Positions 17,799-26,906 of a DNA stretch of 64,000 bases are shown here, piece by piece. Below the pieces are notes generated by a model. It worked only from the letters and a program-made list of their open reading frames with translations. It ran no database searches and had not been told where the DNA came from. This stretch comes from an uncultured Clostridia bacterium (GTDB taxonomy: Bacteria; Bacillota; Clostridia; Oscillospirales; Ruminococcaceae). How positions within the stretch are numbered: position 1 is the stretch's first letter; every line of letters starts with the position of its first letter. Made by a program: the position numbers and the translations under genes. The DNA is taken from assembly GCA_945923775.1 (NCBI GenBank), contig CAMELR010000009.1, positions 1-64,000 of the forward strand, in the 5' to 3' direction.

Positions 17799-17827
17799 TT
17801 GACAAAACTGTTATTGCATGATATAAT
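17799..17827 (+). promoter_or_regulatory. Consensus sigma-A promoter of the GntR/ABC operon
   Basis: Perfect TTGACA (17799-17804), 17-base spacer and perfect TATAAT (17822-17827). Such a strong promoter would be expected to need repression, which fits the adjacent operator-like repeat. Confidence 0.88.
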
Positions 17828-17854
17828 AACTGTACCAACACAGATAATACAGTT
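17828..17854 (+). promoter_or_regulatory. Probable GntR operator (inverted repeat)
   Basis: A perfect 7-bp inverted repeat AACTGTA (17828-17834) / TACAGTT (17848-17854) with a 13-base spacer starts immediately after the -10 box. A repressor bound here would block transcription start. The likely ligand is the GntR/YtrA regulator encoded just downstream. Confidence 0.65.
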
Positions 17855-17890
17855 AATACAGAGCAGTACACGCCGAAAGGAGGAGTGAAA

Positions 17891-18301
17891 ATGCTCAACA
17901 TAAGGCTGGAGGGAAAGCTGCCTATCTACGAGCAGCTATATAATGGTATATCCCGGCTGATTGCCTCCGGGGAGCTGGAGCCGGACGAGCGGCTTCCGGC
18001 GGTGCGGGAGGTCGCGAAGCAGTTCGGGATAAACCCGAATACGGTTCAGAAATCGTACTCGCAGCTTGAACAGGCGGGACTGATATACTCCATACCAGCA
18101 AAGGGAAGCTATGTTTCGGGCGGCGGGGACGCAGCCGAGGCCGTCAGAAAAGAAGCCGTGCGGAAGGCAGGGCGTGAGCTTCGCAGCGCTTATGAAGCAG
18201 GGGTCAGCCTTGCGGAGATAGAATCCCTGGCACGGCAGATATGGTCAGGAGAGGCTGGAGAAACCGGGGAAACTGGTGAAAGGACGGGTGGTAATCAATG
18301 A
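17891..18301 (+). CDS. GntR-family (YtrA subfamily) transcriptional regulator
   Basis: A 136-residue regulator with an N-terminal winged helix (PIYEQLYNGISRLI at the start; the LPAVREVAKQFGINPNTVQKSY helix-turn-helix region at about 38-60) and a short C-terminal helical tail, as in the YtrA subfamily, which lacks a large ligand domain. The ATG at 17891 is 7 bases after AGGAGG; an in-frame GTG at 17885 would be too close to it. It overlaps the ATPase gene by four bases (ATGA). YtrA-type regulators typically repress their own ABC transporter operon, and the inverted repeat at 17828-17854 fits this. Confidence 0.9.
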   Translation: MLNIRLEGKLPIYEQLYNGISRLIASGELEPDERLPAVREVAKQFGINPNTVQKSYSQLEQAGLIYSIPAKGSYVSGGGDAAEAVRKEAVRKAGRELRSAYEAGVSLAEIESLARQIWSGEAGETGETGERTGGNQ

Positions 18302-19203
18302 TCGAGATAAAGAATGCGGTAATGCGTTTCGATGACAAAAACGCGCTTGACGGCGTGTCCCTCACTATTCCGGAGGGCTGCGCATACGGTCTGCTGGGTT
18401 CTAACGGCGCCGGAAAATCAACGCTGCTGCGGGCGCTTTCCGGAATCTACAGGCTCAGCGGCGGGGAGCTTTCCATCGACGGCGAGCCGGTGTACGACAA
18501 CGCGAAGATGAAGGAGCGCGTATTCTTCATCAACGATGAAACGGTGCAGTTCAACAGCATGACCCTTACCGAAATGAAGCAGTACTACAAGAGCTTTTAC
18601 GGCACATTTTCCGAGGAGCTCTGGCAGAAGCTCTACAGCGCGCTGAATCTTCCGCTGAAAAAGCGGCTGAACACCTTCTCAAAGGGTATGAAGCGGCAGG
18701 CGGCGGTGATTTGCGGGATCGCGTGCAGAACTCCGTATCTGTTCCTTGACGAGGCTTTCGACGGGCTTGACCCCACGATGCGCATAATCGTCAAGCAAAT
18801 GCTCATCGACGCTATGGTAGATTCCAAACTGACTGTAATTTTCAGTTCCCACAATCTCGGGGAGATAGACGAATTCTGCGACCGCGTGGGACTCCTCCAC
18901 GCCGGAAAGGTAGTGTTCGACCGCGAACTTGACAGCGTGAAGGGAAGCGTGTTCAAGATCCAGACGTCGTTCCCGGAGCCGGTCACAAAGGAACAGCTTT
19001 CCGCCGACGGCGTGGATATCCTCCATGTCGAGGAAAACGGCAGCGTAATGCACATCATCGCCCGGGGCGACCGCGAAAAGGTACGTGCGGCGGTGGAGAA
19101 GCACTCCCCGAAGCTGTACGACGAAGTTCCGCTTTCGCTGGAGGAGATATTTGTTTACGAAATGGAGGTGCTCGGCTATGACAGCTCAAAACTCGTCAAA
19201 TAA
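18298..19203 (+). CDS. ABC transporter ATP-binding protein
   Basis: A 301-residue ATPase subunit. Walker A is GSNGAGKST (about residues 34-42), the signature is FSKGMKRQ in place of the usual LSGGQ-type loop, Walker B is PYLFLDEAFDGLDP, and the H-loop is SSHN. The roughly 80-residue C-terminal extension is common in ABC-2/bacitracin-type exporters. It lies between the GntR gene (4-base overlap) and the permease gene (26-base overlap), forming a three-gene operon. The most likely role is drug, peptide or envelope-stress export, as in YtrBCDEF-like systems; the substrate is not readable. Confidence 0.92.
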   Translation: MIEIKNAVMRFDDKNALDGVSLTIPEGCAYGLLGSNGAGKSTLLRALSGIYRLSGGELSIDGEPVYDNAKMKERVFFINDETVQFNSMTLTEMKQYYKSFYGTFSEELWQKLYSALNLPLKKRLNTFSKGMKRQAAVICGIACRTPYLFLDEAFDGLDPTMRIIVKQMLIDAMVDSKLTVIFSSHNLGEIDEFCDRVGLLHAGKVVFDRELDSVKGSVFKIQTSFPEPVTKEQLSADGVDILHVEENGSVMHIIARGDREKVRAAVEKHSPKLYDEVPLSLEEIFVYEMEVLGYDSSKLVK

Positions 19204-21574
19204 GAGCGTTTTCTATAAATTCCTGCCGTATTATTTGAACAAGGTCAGGTATCTCAGGCCGCAGCTCATTATGAGCATTATTTTCAGCGTGCTGAGTTAT
19301 CCGGCGCTTATGCTCATCATCAATATTTTATGCCCGGTGGAGCGTGAGGTACTTGAACTTAACCAGTATATCGGCGACCCGACTCCGGAGCAGTACGAAA
19401 TGTATATGGCGCTCCTGGATAAGAGGAGCCTGCTGTATTCACTGCTGATCGCTGAGATAATAATCGGGGTCCTCAGCCTTGTGGGGCTGTTCATTTTCAC
19501 GTTCGTGACTACTCTGCGCAGCTTCCGATACCTTCACAACAAGTCGGTGGTGGATATGGATATGTCCCTGCCGATAAACCACAACACGAGGTTCTTCGGC
19601 GACCTCGCGGCGGTGTTCACGGTGAACATTCTGCCGCACCTCATTGCGATACTTCTGGGGCAGATACTTTTGCAGTTTGCCGACCTGTCGGCGTTCGACA
19701 CACAGGGCGAGACCCAGGCGATAATTGATGCTATAATGGGTCCGATGGCGTTCACGGGACTTTTCATGTGCATTATGGAAGTCGCGCTGACTCTGCTGAT
19801 GATATCCTTCTGCGGAAGGCTCGCGGAGGCGTGCATTTATCCGATACTCATGAATTTTGCTATCCCGGTCATTCATTCCATGAGTGTAAACCTTGTCGAG
19901 AGCGGAGTTTACGGCTCTGTGCTGTATCCCTCCTCGTTCACTGCCGTTATGGGCTCGGCGTATCCGATAACCGCTTCCTCGCCGCTTGGCATGCTTATAA
20001 TGACGCTTTATTCCATGATTTCCACTAACTGCAACGGAAGCGTCAGCGACTGTGCGCCTATATTCCGTCCGGAGTACGGGATACCCGCCCTGCTGGTGAC
20101 GCTCGCATGCTTCGCCGGGGCGTACTTCCTGATAAAATACCGCCGTGCTGAGCGCGTTGGAATGCCCTACGTCTACAAGGGAATGGGGCTTGTTATCCCG
20201 GGTATCGTCGTTTTCGCCATAACCGTTCCGGTATCCTATTTCATTGCTGTCAACCTGCGCGGTCAGGGGGATACGATGGATTTTTACAACTTCACGCAGA
20301 ACAATGTTCCGGGTGCGGTCATCGGCACGATAATCAGCACATTTATTCTGTATATCATTATGGAGCTTATCAGCGGGCGGAATTTCCGGAAGTTCGGCAT
20401 TTCCGTGGCAAAATGGGCGGGAACTCTCGCGGCGTGCGCGCTGATATGCCTCGGGCTGAATATGTCGAACGGATTCGGCACGGCGTATTACGTGCCCGAC
20501 CCGGCTAGGGTCGCTTCTGCCGGCGTTGCCTATAATAACACAAATGTTCCGGCCGGCGATTACCGTATGAGCGAGCTAAAGAAGTACAATTTCCAGATTT
20601 CTGCGATAAGCGGCGAAGATGATATGCTCCAGCTTATAAGCGAGCTTCACGCGGAGGTTCCCAAGAACAACGGCGACTGGGTGGATAACGGCTACATCGT
20701 CGAGTTCGGCTATGTTATGAAGGACGGCACCCAGCTTGAGCGGCGCTACTCCATCAGCGAGGAGCTTTTCGAGGAATTCCGCCGGAAGATGGTAACGCCG
20801 GAGGGTTGGTATGCTAACTGCTTCGCCCTGGACGAGAAAAAGCTGCTTGCCGATGGCTGGGATATCAACAATCTTTGGTTGAATAACACTGTTAATAAGG
20901 GCAGCCGCCAGCTCCTTGAGGCGATGAAGGAGGATTTCCAGAAGATCGACCCTGAATTCATCGAGAGCGAGCCGAGCTGGAAATATGTCGACATCTACTA
21001 CGATTTCGTAAAGGGTCAAAAGCAGCAGTCGCGCGGCTCCTCTATGAGGGTCTACGACTGGATGGAGAACACCATCGCTTACCTTGAAAGCCTTGATATA
21101 TATGTCGGCACTCAGTTCACGGGAGAGGGCTACTACACCGCGTTTATCCTCAAAAACCTGAATAATTACACCGACTGCGAGCTGTTCGGCCAGTCCGAGG
21201 GGTATTCCTACAATGAAATGTGCAGCATTATGGGGCGCGAGCATTACAGCGAGGACCCCGAGGATTATGAGCTTGATTTCAGCTACGGCAGGACGACCGC
21301 GTCAGATCCGGAGCTGAACAGGCTGATGAAGGTCTGCGGAACTGCTGATTATTACTATTACAGTTCCGATGAGGACATCTATACTATCCTGCTGTTCAAG
21401 GCGTACGACCTCAACGATTACGCAGTGAATTACCGTAATGCGGATCCTATCCATCTTGTTGTTCCCGAGGAATACAACGACCAGGCGGAAGAGCTTATGC
21501 AGAGCTGTCTGGTGCAGGAATATGATGATTCTGTTTCGGACGCGGATCATGCTTCGACGCGCGTTATTGCCTGA
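19178..21574 (+). CDS. Large ABC-2-type permease with extracytoplasmic C-terminal region
   Basis: A 798-residue membrane protein. The N-terminal half holds multiple hydrophobic segments (about residues 22-45, 88-110, 138-165, 195-225, 300-320, 345-370, 390-410, 425-445). The C-terminal roughly 340 residues after the last membrane segment are polar, rich in Tyr, Asp and Glu, and probably lie outside the cell. This layout resembles clostridial permeases with a DUF6449-like C-terminal part, though that family name is from recall. The ATG at 19178 follows GGAGG and lies inside the ATPase gene. The extra domain may sense or bind the exported molecule. Confidence 0.82.
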   Translation: MTAQNSSNKSVFYKFLPYYLNKVRYLRPQLIMSIIFSVLSYPALMLIINILCPVEREVLELNQYIGDPTPEQYEMYMALLDKRSLLYSLLIAEIIIGVLSLVGLFIFTFVTTLRSFRYLHNKSVVDMDMSLPINHNTRFFGDLAAVFTVNILPHLIAILLGQILLQFADLSAFDTQGETQAIIDAIMGPMAFTGLFMCIMEVALTLLMISFCGRLAEACIYPILMNFAIPVIHSMSVNLVESGVYGSVLYPSSFTAVMGSAYPITASSPLGMLIMTLYSMISTNCNGSVSDCAPIFRPEYGIPALLVTLACFAGAYFLIKYRRAERVGMPYVYKGMGLVIPGIVVFAITVPVSYFIAVNLRGQGDTMDFYNFTQNNVPGAVIGTIISTFILYIIMELISGRNFRKFGISVAKWAGTLAACALICLGLNMSNGFGTAYYVPDPARVASAGVAYNNTNVPAGDYRMSELKKYNFQISAISGEDDMLQLISELHAEVPKNNGDWVDNGYIVEFGYVMKDGTQLERRYSISEELFEEFRRKMVTPEGWYANCFALDEKKLLADGWDINNLWLNNTVNKGSRQLLEAMKEDFQKIDPEFIESEPSWKYVDIYYDFVKGQKQQSRGSSMRVYDWMENTIAYLESLDIYVGTQFTGEGYYTAFILKNLNNYTDCELFGQSEGYSYNEMCSIMGREHYSEDPEDYELDFSYGRTTASDPELNRLMKVCGTADYYYYSSDEDIYTILLFKAYDLNDYAVNYRNADPIHLVVPEEYNDQAEELMQSCLVQEYDDSVSDADHASTRVIA

Positions 21575-21600
21575 TAACCATTCTTCCCCCAATATAAACA

Positions 21601-21633
21601 TACCCCGGTTTCGCCATGAATCCGGGGTATTGT
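21601..21633 (+). terminator. Intrinsic terminator after the ABC operon
   Basis: An 8-bp stem TACCCCGG (21601-21608) / CCGGGGTA (21622-21629) followed by TTGTT. The U tract is short, so strength is uncertain. Confidence 0.6.
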
Positions 21634-21817
21634 TCTGTAAAGAGGAAGCTGATGGTAACAAATTTGTGTAGAAAATGTAACGTTTGTTTTGTAACCTATG
21701 CACAAAAAATGACCAAAAAATGACAAAATAAACAGAAAGTAATCATTTTTAGTCGACTAAGTTAAACGATTAGTACCCCGATTCTACATTGCGTAAAAAA
21801 ATATCATGAAAAAATTG

Positions 21818-21846
21818 TTGCAATATATTGTGAAATGGTGTATAAT
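21818..21846 (+). promoter_or_regulatory. Sigma-A promoter of the flagellar/chemotaxis locus
   Basis: TTGCAA (21818-21823), 17-base spacer, TATAAT (21841-21846), about 70 bases before flgB. It appears to be the main promoter for the roughly 26-kb locus. Confidence 0.78.
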
Positions 21847-21916
21847 TATAATACGAATAGCTATAGGGTATGGTATGCCATTTTGTGGAATTTACCCGTG
21901 ACAGAGAGGAAAATAT

Positions 21917-22282
21917 ATGGCACTTTTCGATACAAATGCATTCAGGATCTCTGAGCAGGGGCTGTCCGTCCTCTGGCAGAAGCAGCAGATAATCGCAGAA
22001 AACATTGCCAACGCGGATACGCCGGACTACAACTGCAAATACCTTGATTTTGCAGGAATTTTCAGGGACAAGCTCCGCAGCAACGGCACCGTCGATACCG
22101 AGATAGACCTCGTTCAGCGGCTGTTCATCGACCGCGTGACCGATGACCAGGCGGACGGCAACAACGTTGACAACGACGTACAGCAGGGCGAGCTTGCAAA
22201 GGCTCAGATACAGTACGACGCGATAATGAACTCGATGAACGGCAATTTCGCCAGAGTCAGATCCGCTATGACTACGAAGTAA
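21917..22282 (+). CDS. flgB: Flagellar basal-body rod protein FlgB
   Basis: A 121-residue rod subunit exported by the flagellar secretion system. The N-terminal block with AENIANADTPDY near residues 27-40 is the conserved rod/hook family motif, and the C-terminal helix with YDAIMNSMNGNF is typical of FlgB. It is the first gene after the main promoter and is followed 12 bases later by flgC. FlgB and FlgC form the proximal rod on top of the FliF ring. Confidence 0.93.
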   Translation: MALFDTNAFRISEQGLSVLWQKQQIIAENIANADTPDYNCKYLDFAGIFRDKLRSNGTVDTEIDLVQRLFIDRVTDDQADGNNVDNDVQQGELAKAQIQYDAIMNSMNGNFARVRSAMTTK

Positions 22283-22294
22283 CAGGGGGTACAT

Positions 22295-22753
22295 ATGGCA
22301 TTCTTAAGTTCGCTCAATATCCCGCTTTCCGGCATGACTGCCGAGCGGTTCAGGCTTGATATCATCGCTCAGAACATCGCGAACGCCGATAACGTGGCTT
22401 CCACTCCCGAGGAGGCTTACAAGCGCCAGATGGTGGTTTTCGGCGAGGACAAGACCTTCAAGAAGCTGCTGTTCGCTAAGCTGAACTCAGGTGAGATCGC
22501 GTCCTACAATTACGTGAAGTACCGCGGCGTTGAGGCTAAGGCAGTCGTTGACGACCCCACCCCGGCAGAGCCGGTCTACGACCCCACCCACCCGCTCGCA
22601 GACGAGCGCGGCTACATCTACGAATCCAACGTTGACGTGGCTACCGAGCAGCTCGACGCGACGGAAGCGGAGAACATGTATTCCGCGAATATGGCGGTGT
22701 TCGAAGTGGTGAAGTCCATGGCTTCGAAGGCGCTGACCCTCGGCAAGGGCTGA
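22295..22753 (+). CDS. flgC: Flagellar basal-body rod protein FlgC
   Basis: A 152-residue proximal rod protein. It shows the rod motif IIAQNIANADN near residue 24, a YKRQMVVF segment, the SNVDVATEQLDATEAENMYSAN-type region and the conserved C-terminal helix ending in ALTLGKG. The AGGGGG site before the ATG at 22295 supports the start. It lies between flgB and fliE, the standard order. Confidence 0.94.
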   Translation: MAFLSSLNIPLSGMTAERFRLDIIAQNIANADNVASTPEEAYKRQMVVFGEDKTFKKLLFAKLNSGEIASYNYVKYRGVEAKAVVDDPTPAEPVYDPTHPLADERGYIYESNVDVATEQLDATEAENMYSANMAVFEVVKSMASKALTLGKG

Positions 22754-22770
22754 TTGAAAGGACGATTTAA

Positions 22771-23100
22771 ATGGTTGACTTTACGACAATGAACGCGCTC
22801 ACCCGCATGAAGCCGATGGAGGCCATGACCCCCATGGGCGAGGATCCCAAGAAAAAGACCTATTCGGTGGACGCCAACGAGGCTTCCTTCCTCGATATAT
22901 TCAAGGGAATGGTTGATAATGTAGTCGAGACCAACGAACAGGTTGACCGCGACGCGATTGACCTCATGCTCGGCAATATCGACGATCTGGCGCAGGTGCA
23001 GTCGAACATCACCAAGGCGGGCATTGCAGTAGACCTGCTCGTTACAGTGAAGAACGAGGCGCTCAGCGCTTACAATACGATCATCAACATGCAGGTTTGA
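22771..23100 (+). CDS. fliE: Flagellar hook-basal body complex protein FliE
   Basis: A 109-residue protein that links the FliF ring to the rod and helps in early export. The C-terminal half carries the family pattern: VDRDAIDLMLGNIDDLAQVQSNI and then VTVKNEALSAYNTIINMQV. It is slightly longer at the N terminus than many FliE proteins, with a methionine-rich stretch. Position between flgC and fliF is diagnostic. Confidence 0.9.
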   Translation: MVDFTTMNALTRMKPMEAMTPMGEDPKKKTYSVDANEASFLDIFKGMVDNVVETNEQVDRDAIDLMLGNIDDLAQVQSNITKAGIAVDLLVTVKNEALSAYNTIINMQV

Positions 23101-23153
23101 TGACCTCAAAGCTGCCGCGCGGCAGCATAAAACTTCGGAGGACGTTCTTATAA

Positions 23154-24836
23154 ATGAATGAAAAGCTGAAAACTGTTGTAACGACAGTTAAAACGAAATG
23201 GACGGACGCTTCAAAAATGGCGAAGATCCTGATAATCTCCATTCCGGTGGTCGTTATTGCAATAATCATTGTGCTTTGCGTTATGCTCAATTCCAATAAG
23301 AGTACGGCGGTGCTGTTTTCCGGGCTTTCTACTTCGGAATCCGGCGAGATAGCTTCCGCAATCCAGGAGCTGGGCGTTACTGACGTCACGGTGAACACCA
23401 ACGGTGATATCATCGTGCCGGCGGAAAAGGCTGACTCGCTCAGAATGCAGATGTGGGCGCAGGGCTACCCCAAGACCACGATCAACTACGATATCTGGAA
23501 CAACGGCGTTGACCTGTGGAGCACCGACACAGACAAGCGCGAGGTAAAGCGCCAGCAGCTCGAAGCACGGCTGGGCGCAACCATCGCTTCGATGGACAAG
23601 ATACAGTCCGCGACCGCTAACATCACCCTGCCGGAGGTGTCCAACTACGCGCTTTCCGACAACAAGGGCGAGAGCCAGTGCGCGGTATTCATTCAGCTCA
23701 AGGCGGACGCTGAGCCGCTTACCAACGAAGAGGTACGCGCGATATACCGCGGCGTTACCACCAGCGTTGAGGGGCTTACCAAAGAGAACGTCTCCATCAT
23801 GGACAGCAAGCTCAACTCCTACGAGTGGGTAGATCCGGAGCTTGACCAGCCCGAAGAGGACGAGAACACCGATAAGTCCGGCGTTGACATCGCAAGGAAG
23901 CGCCTTGAGTTCGAGCAGGAGTTCGTGCAGGTGCTCAAGGACGGCCTCGGCGATATGTTCACCAAGATGTACGGCGAGGACGGATTCGCGTTCAACGTTT
24001 CTGCAAGGCTGAACTACGATTCCAGGAACACTGAGTCCACTCAGTATACCCCGGCAGAGGGAACCGACCACGGCGTAAAGGATCACGAGGACAAGGTAGC
24101 GTGGGGCGGCGCCCTCGATGAGGACGGCGGTATCGTCGGAGTAACACCGAACGCAGACCTTTCTCCGGATTATCCTACATACACCGGTCTTGAGGACGGT
24201 CAGAACTATTATTATAATAAGGAAGAAATACAGTACAGCGTTTCCAATGTCAAGGAGACCGTAACTAAGGACGGTTACTCCATCGACTCCCTGAGCGTTG
24301 GACTGGTCGTAAATCAGACCAACATGACCCAGGGCGAGCGCGACGCATTACAGGCGATAGTCGCTAACGCGGCGGGTACTACGGTCGATCTTGTTTCCGT
24401 TTATAACATTCCGTTCGCACTCAGCGCTACAAACAACGGCGGCGCAAACGGAGACGGAAACCTCCAGATCATCACTCCGCCTGTGGATACGTTCCGCAAT
24501 ACGCTCCTTTACGTTGTAGTCGGCCTTGGCATCGTGCTGATACTGCTTCTGGTGATGACGCTTATGATGAGCCATTCGAGAAAGAAGAAGATCAGACGCC
24601 GCCAGGAGGCTGCGTTTGCAGCAGCCGCACAGGCAGGTCAGACTCAGACTGCCGCCGGCGCGACCGCGCAGGAGCAGGAGTCTCCCGAGGAAGTGGACTT
24701 CAACATCGCGAGCCTTACAGAAGAGGCTGCGAAGGAGTCCCGCGAGACTATACTCAAGCGCGAGATAAGCGACTTCTCCAAGACGAACCCGGAGATCGTC
24801 GCACAGATCATCAAGAACATGATGAAGGCAGAATAA
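23154..24836 (+). CDS. fliF: Flagellar MS-ring protein FliF
   Basis: A 560-residue membrane protein that builds the MS ring. It has one membrane helix near residues 22-44 and a second near 447-469. The large periplasm-side/extracytoplasmic middle contains ring-building motifs, with the YscJ-like part including MQMWAQGYP. The C-terminal cytoplasmic tail (EISDFSKTNPEIVAQIIKNMMKAE region) is the FliG-binding segment. The start at 23154 follows CGGAGG at a normal distance. fliG follows 22 bases later. Confidence 0.94.
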   Translation: MNEKLKTVVTTVKTKWTDASKMAKILIISIPVVVIAIIIVLCVMLNSNKSTAVLFSGLSTSESGEIASAIQELGVTDVTVNTNGDIIVPAEKADSLRMQMWAQGYPKTTINYDIWNNGVDLWSTDTDKREVKRQQLEARLGATIASMDKIQSATANITLPEVSNYALSDNKGESQCAVFIQLKADAEPLTNEEVRAIYRGVTTSVEGLTKENVSIMDSKLNSYEWVDPELDQPEEDENTDKSGVDIARKRLEFEQEFVQVLKDGLGDMFTKMYGEDGFAFNVSARLNYDSRNTESTQYTPAEGTDHGVKDHEDKVAWGGALDEDGGIVGVTPNADLSPDYPTYTGLEDGQNYYYNKEEIQYSVSNVKETVTKDGYSIDSLSVGLVVNQTNMTQGERDALQAIVANAAGTTVDLVSVYNIPFALSATNNGGANGDGNLQIITPPVDTFRNTLLYVVVGLGIVLILLLVMTLMMSHSRKKKIRRRQEAAFAAAAQAGQTQTAAGATAQEQESPEEVDFNIASLTEEAAKESRETILKREISDFSKTNPEIVAQIIKNMMKAE

Positions 24837-24858
24837 GCCTCACCAAGGGGGGACAGAT

Positions 24859-25881
24859 ATGGCAGAAGCTAAGAATGCAGAAGAACTCACCGCCAACCAG
24901 AAGATCGCTCTGGTTCTCGCGGCAATGGGCGCGGATAATGCGTCCGCAATATACAAGCACCTGTCTGACGATGAGATCGAGGCGCTTTCCACCGAGGTCG
25001 CAAAGCTGGAATATCAGCCTATCGACGTGGTCGAGGGCGTTCTCAATGAGTTCTACGAGCTTTGCCTGACTCAGAAGGTAGTTACCGAGGGCGGCGTTGA
25101 CTACGCCCGTGAGATACTTGAGAAAGCTTTCGGCTCAGAGGCAGCTAACAACCTGCTTCAGAGGATAACAAAGCAGCTCAAGACCAAATCCTTCGACTTC
25201 GTGAGAAAGGCCGACTATAAGAACCTGCTCGCGATAGTTCAGAACGAGCACCCGCAGACAATCGCGCTCATACTTTCATATGCAAGAATAGATCAGGCGG
25301 CGGCTATCCTTGCGGAGCTTCCCAAGGAGAAGCGCGTCGAGGTAGTCGAGAGAATAGCGCGAATGGACAGAGCTTCTCCTGACGTCATCAAGGCGCTTGA
25401 AGCTACGCTGGAGAAGAAGTTCGCAAACCTTGTCAACACCGACAGCATGGAGGTCGGCGGTATCTCTTATGTTGCGGAGGTCATGAACAACGTAGACCGT
25501 GCGACCGAAAAGTACATATTCGACGAGCTGTCCGCAAGAGATCAGAAACTCGCGGATCAGATCAAGCAGAAGATGTTCGTATTCGAGGATATCGTCAACC
25601 TGGATTCCATGGCTATCCAGGAGTTCACAAAGCAGGTCGACCCGAAGGATCTTGCTATCGCTATCAAGGGTTCCACCCAGGAAGTTGCGGAGTGCATTTT
25701 CTCCAACATTTCCACCCGTGCAAGAGAGAGCCTTCAGGCAGATATCGAGTACCTGCACAACGTGCGTATGCGTGACGTTGAGGCTGCACAGCAGAACATC
25801 GTTGCGACTATCCGCCGCCTCGAGCAGGAACAGATCATCACCATCTCCCACGGCGGAGGCGGAGACGAGGTCATTGCGTAA
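24859..25881 (+). CDS. fliG: Flagellar motor switch protein FliG
   Basis: A 340-residue rotor protein linking FliF to FliM and making torque with MotA. The armadillo-type middle contains NEHPQTIALILSY (EHPQ motif) near residue 130. The C-terminal torque domain has the charged helix region around FEDIVNLDSMAIQEF, and the length is standard. A GGGGGG-type ribosome site precedes the ATG. It is followed by fliH after 49 bases. Confidence 0.95.
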   Translation: MAEAKNAEELTANQKIALVLAAMGADNASAIYKHLSDDEIEALSTEVAKLEYQPIDVVEGVLNEFYELCLTQKVVTEGGVDYAREILEKAFGSEAANNLLQRITKQLKTKSFDFVRKADYKNLLAIVQNEHPQTIALILSYARIDQAAAILAELPKEKRVEVVERIARMDRASPDVIKALEATLEKKFANLVNTDSMEVGGISYVAEVMNNVDRATEKYIFDELSARDQKLADQIKQKMFVFEDIVNLDSMAIQEFTKQVDPKDLAIAIKGSTQEVAECIFSNISTRARESLQADIEYLHNVRMRDVEAAQQNIVATIRRLEQEQIITISHGGGGDEVIA

Positions 25882-25930
25882 TGCGGCGTGACCCTTGGTT
25901 CAGAGTATTTCAGCGTAACGGAGGGATATT

Positions 25931-26887
25931 GTGTCAGTTTTAAAGAGGAACTCCGTTTATTTCGGCGGCGGCGTCGATATTTCGAACACCATCGACCTGA
26001 AAAGGTTCCAGCCCGCTCCGGAGCCGGCACAGCCCGCAAAGCAGGAGCCTCAGCCGGAGGAACCGAAAAAGCCCGACCCCGAGCAGGAACTGCTCGAGGC
26101 AAAGCGCAGGCTGGACGATAAGCTCCAGCAGGTGGCATTCCGGGAGAAACAGCTCGAACAGCAGAAGAAGGAGCTCGAGGAGCTCAAGGAGCGCTGCGTT
26201 CAGCAGGGCAAGGATATAATCCTTGAAGCGAAGAACCGCGCGGAGTCGATAATCCGAACCGCGAACGACAATGCTTCACAGATAGTCTCCGACGCCGAGG
26301 CGAACCGCGACAGCGTGTACATCAAGGCAAAGGCGGAGGGCTTCGAACAGGGTACCCGCGACGGCAGAGAAGCATGTCTCGCCGCCGGAAGGGATATCCT
26401 CGATGAGGCAAAATCCTATGCCGAAAGGATAAACTCCGAGAAGGAGCAGCTCTTCGCGGGCTACGAAAAAGAGATATACGACACCGTAATGCAGATAGCG
26501 AAGAAAGTCACGCTGGACAGCATTACTTCAAAGGACAGCGCGGCAGTCAAGCGCCTTATAAAGAAGGCGGCGAAGGAATTCCGCAACTGCGAGCGCATCA
26601 AGATAACCCTTAACGACAACGGCGCAAACGAGGAACTGACAGGCGACTACGAGTACCTGAAGGAGCTTTGCGGAGGCATTCCGAACGTTGAGGTGGAACT
26701 TCTGCCGGAGGCCGACCCGGGAACGGTGATAGTCGATAACGGTAGCGAGATAGTGGACGCGGGAATAATGACGCAGCTCCGCATGATTCAGGAGCTTGGC
26801 GATGGAAAGTTCCGCGAGCCTAAACCCACAAGGAAAAAGAAGAAACCCGCCCCGGAGCCTGCCGAAGAAGCAGACGACGAGGAATGA
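25931..26887 (+). CDS. fliH: Flagellar assembly protein FliH
   Basis: A 318-residue regulator of the export ATPase FliI. It starts with GTG at 25931, shown by the downstream reading frame and the upstream CGGAGG. Residues about 32-60 are rich in Pro, Glu and Lys. Residues about 55-110 are coiled coil rich in Gln, Lys and Glu. The C-terminal half (from about 160) has the FliH/V-ATPase E-like fold, including MQIAKKVTLDSI. The tail is Lys/Pro/Glu rich. It is longer than enteric FliH. The fliI start lies 20 bases downstream. Confidence 0.88.
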   Translation: MSVLKRNSVYFGGGVDISNTIDLKRFQPAPEPAQPAKQEPQPEEPKKPDPEQELLEAKRRLDDKLQQVAFREKQLEQQKKELEELKERCVQQGKDIILEAKNRAESIIRTANDNASQIVSDAEANRDSVYIKAKAEGFEQGTRDGREACLAAGRDILDEAKSYAERINSEKEQLFAGYEKEIYDTVMQIAKKVTLDSITSKDSAAVKRLIKKAAKEFRNCERIKITLNDNGANEELTGDYEYLKELCGGIPNVEVELLPEADPGTVIVDNGSEIVDAGIMTQLRMIQELGDGKFREPKPTRKKKKPAPEPAEEADDEE

Positions 26888-26906
26888 CCCGACAGCGGAG
26901 GAAGTC

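Larger units (their letters stand above)
21575..21916. other. Intergenic region between the ABC operon and the flagellar locus
   Basis: 342 bases without a supportable gene. It holds the terminator at 21601-21633, an AT-rich stretch (about 21650-21817) and the flagellar promoter at 21818-21846. No convincing sigma-28 promoter and no cyclic-di-GMP riboswitch was seen. Confidence 0.7.

Noticed and set aside
21634-21817. Sigma-28 promoter before the flagellar locus
   Set aside because: No sequence close to TAAA-N15-GCCGATAA could be found; the sigma-A boxes at 21818-21846 fit better.
21847-21916. Cyclic-di-GMP riboswitch before flgB
   Set aside because: The leader is only about 70 bases and lacks the GEMM core motifs.
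25888-26121. 77-codon frame overlapping the start of fliH
   Set aside because: It is an out-of-frame reading; the GTG at 25931 gives the real FliH with coiled coil and conserved C terminus.
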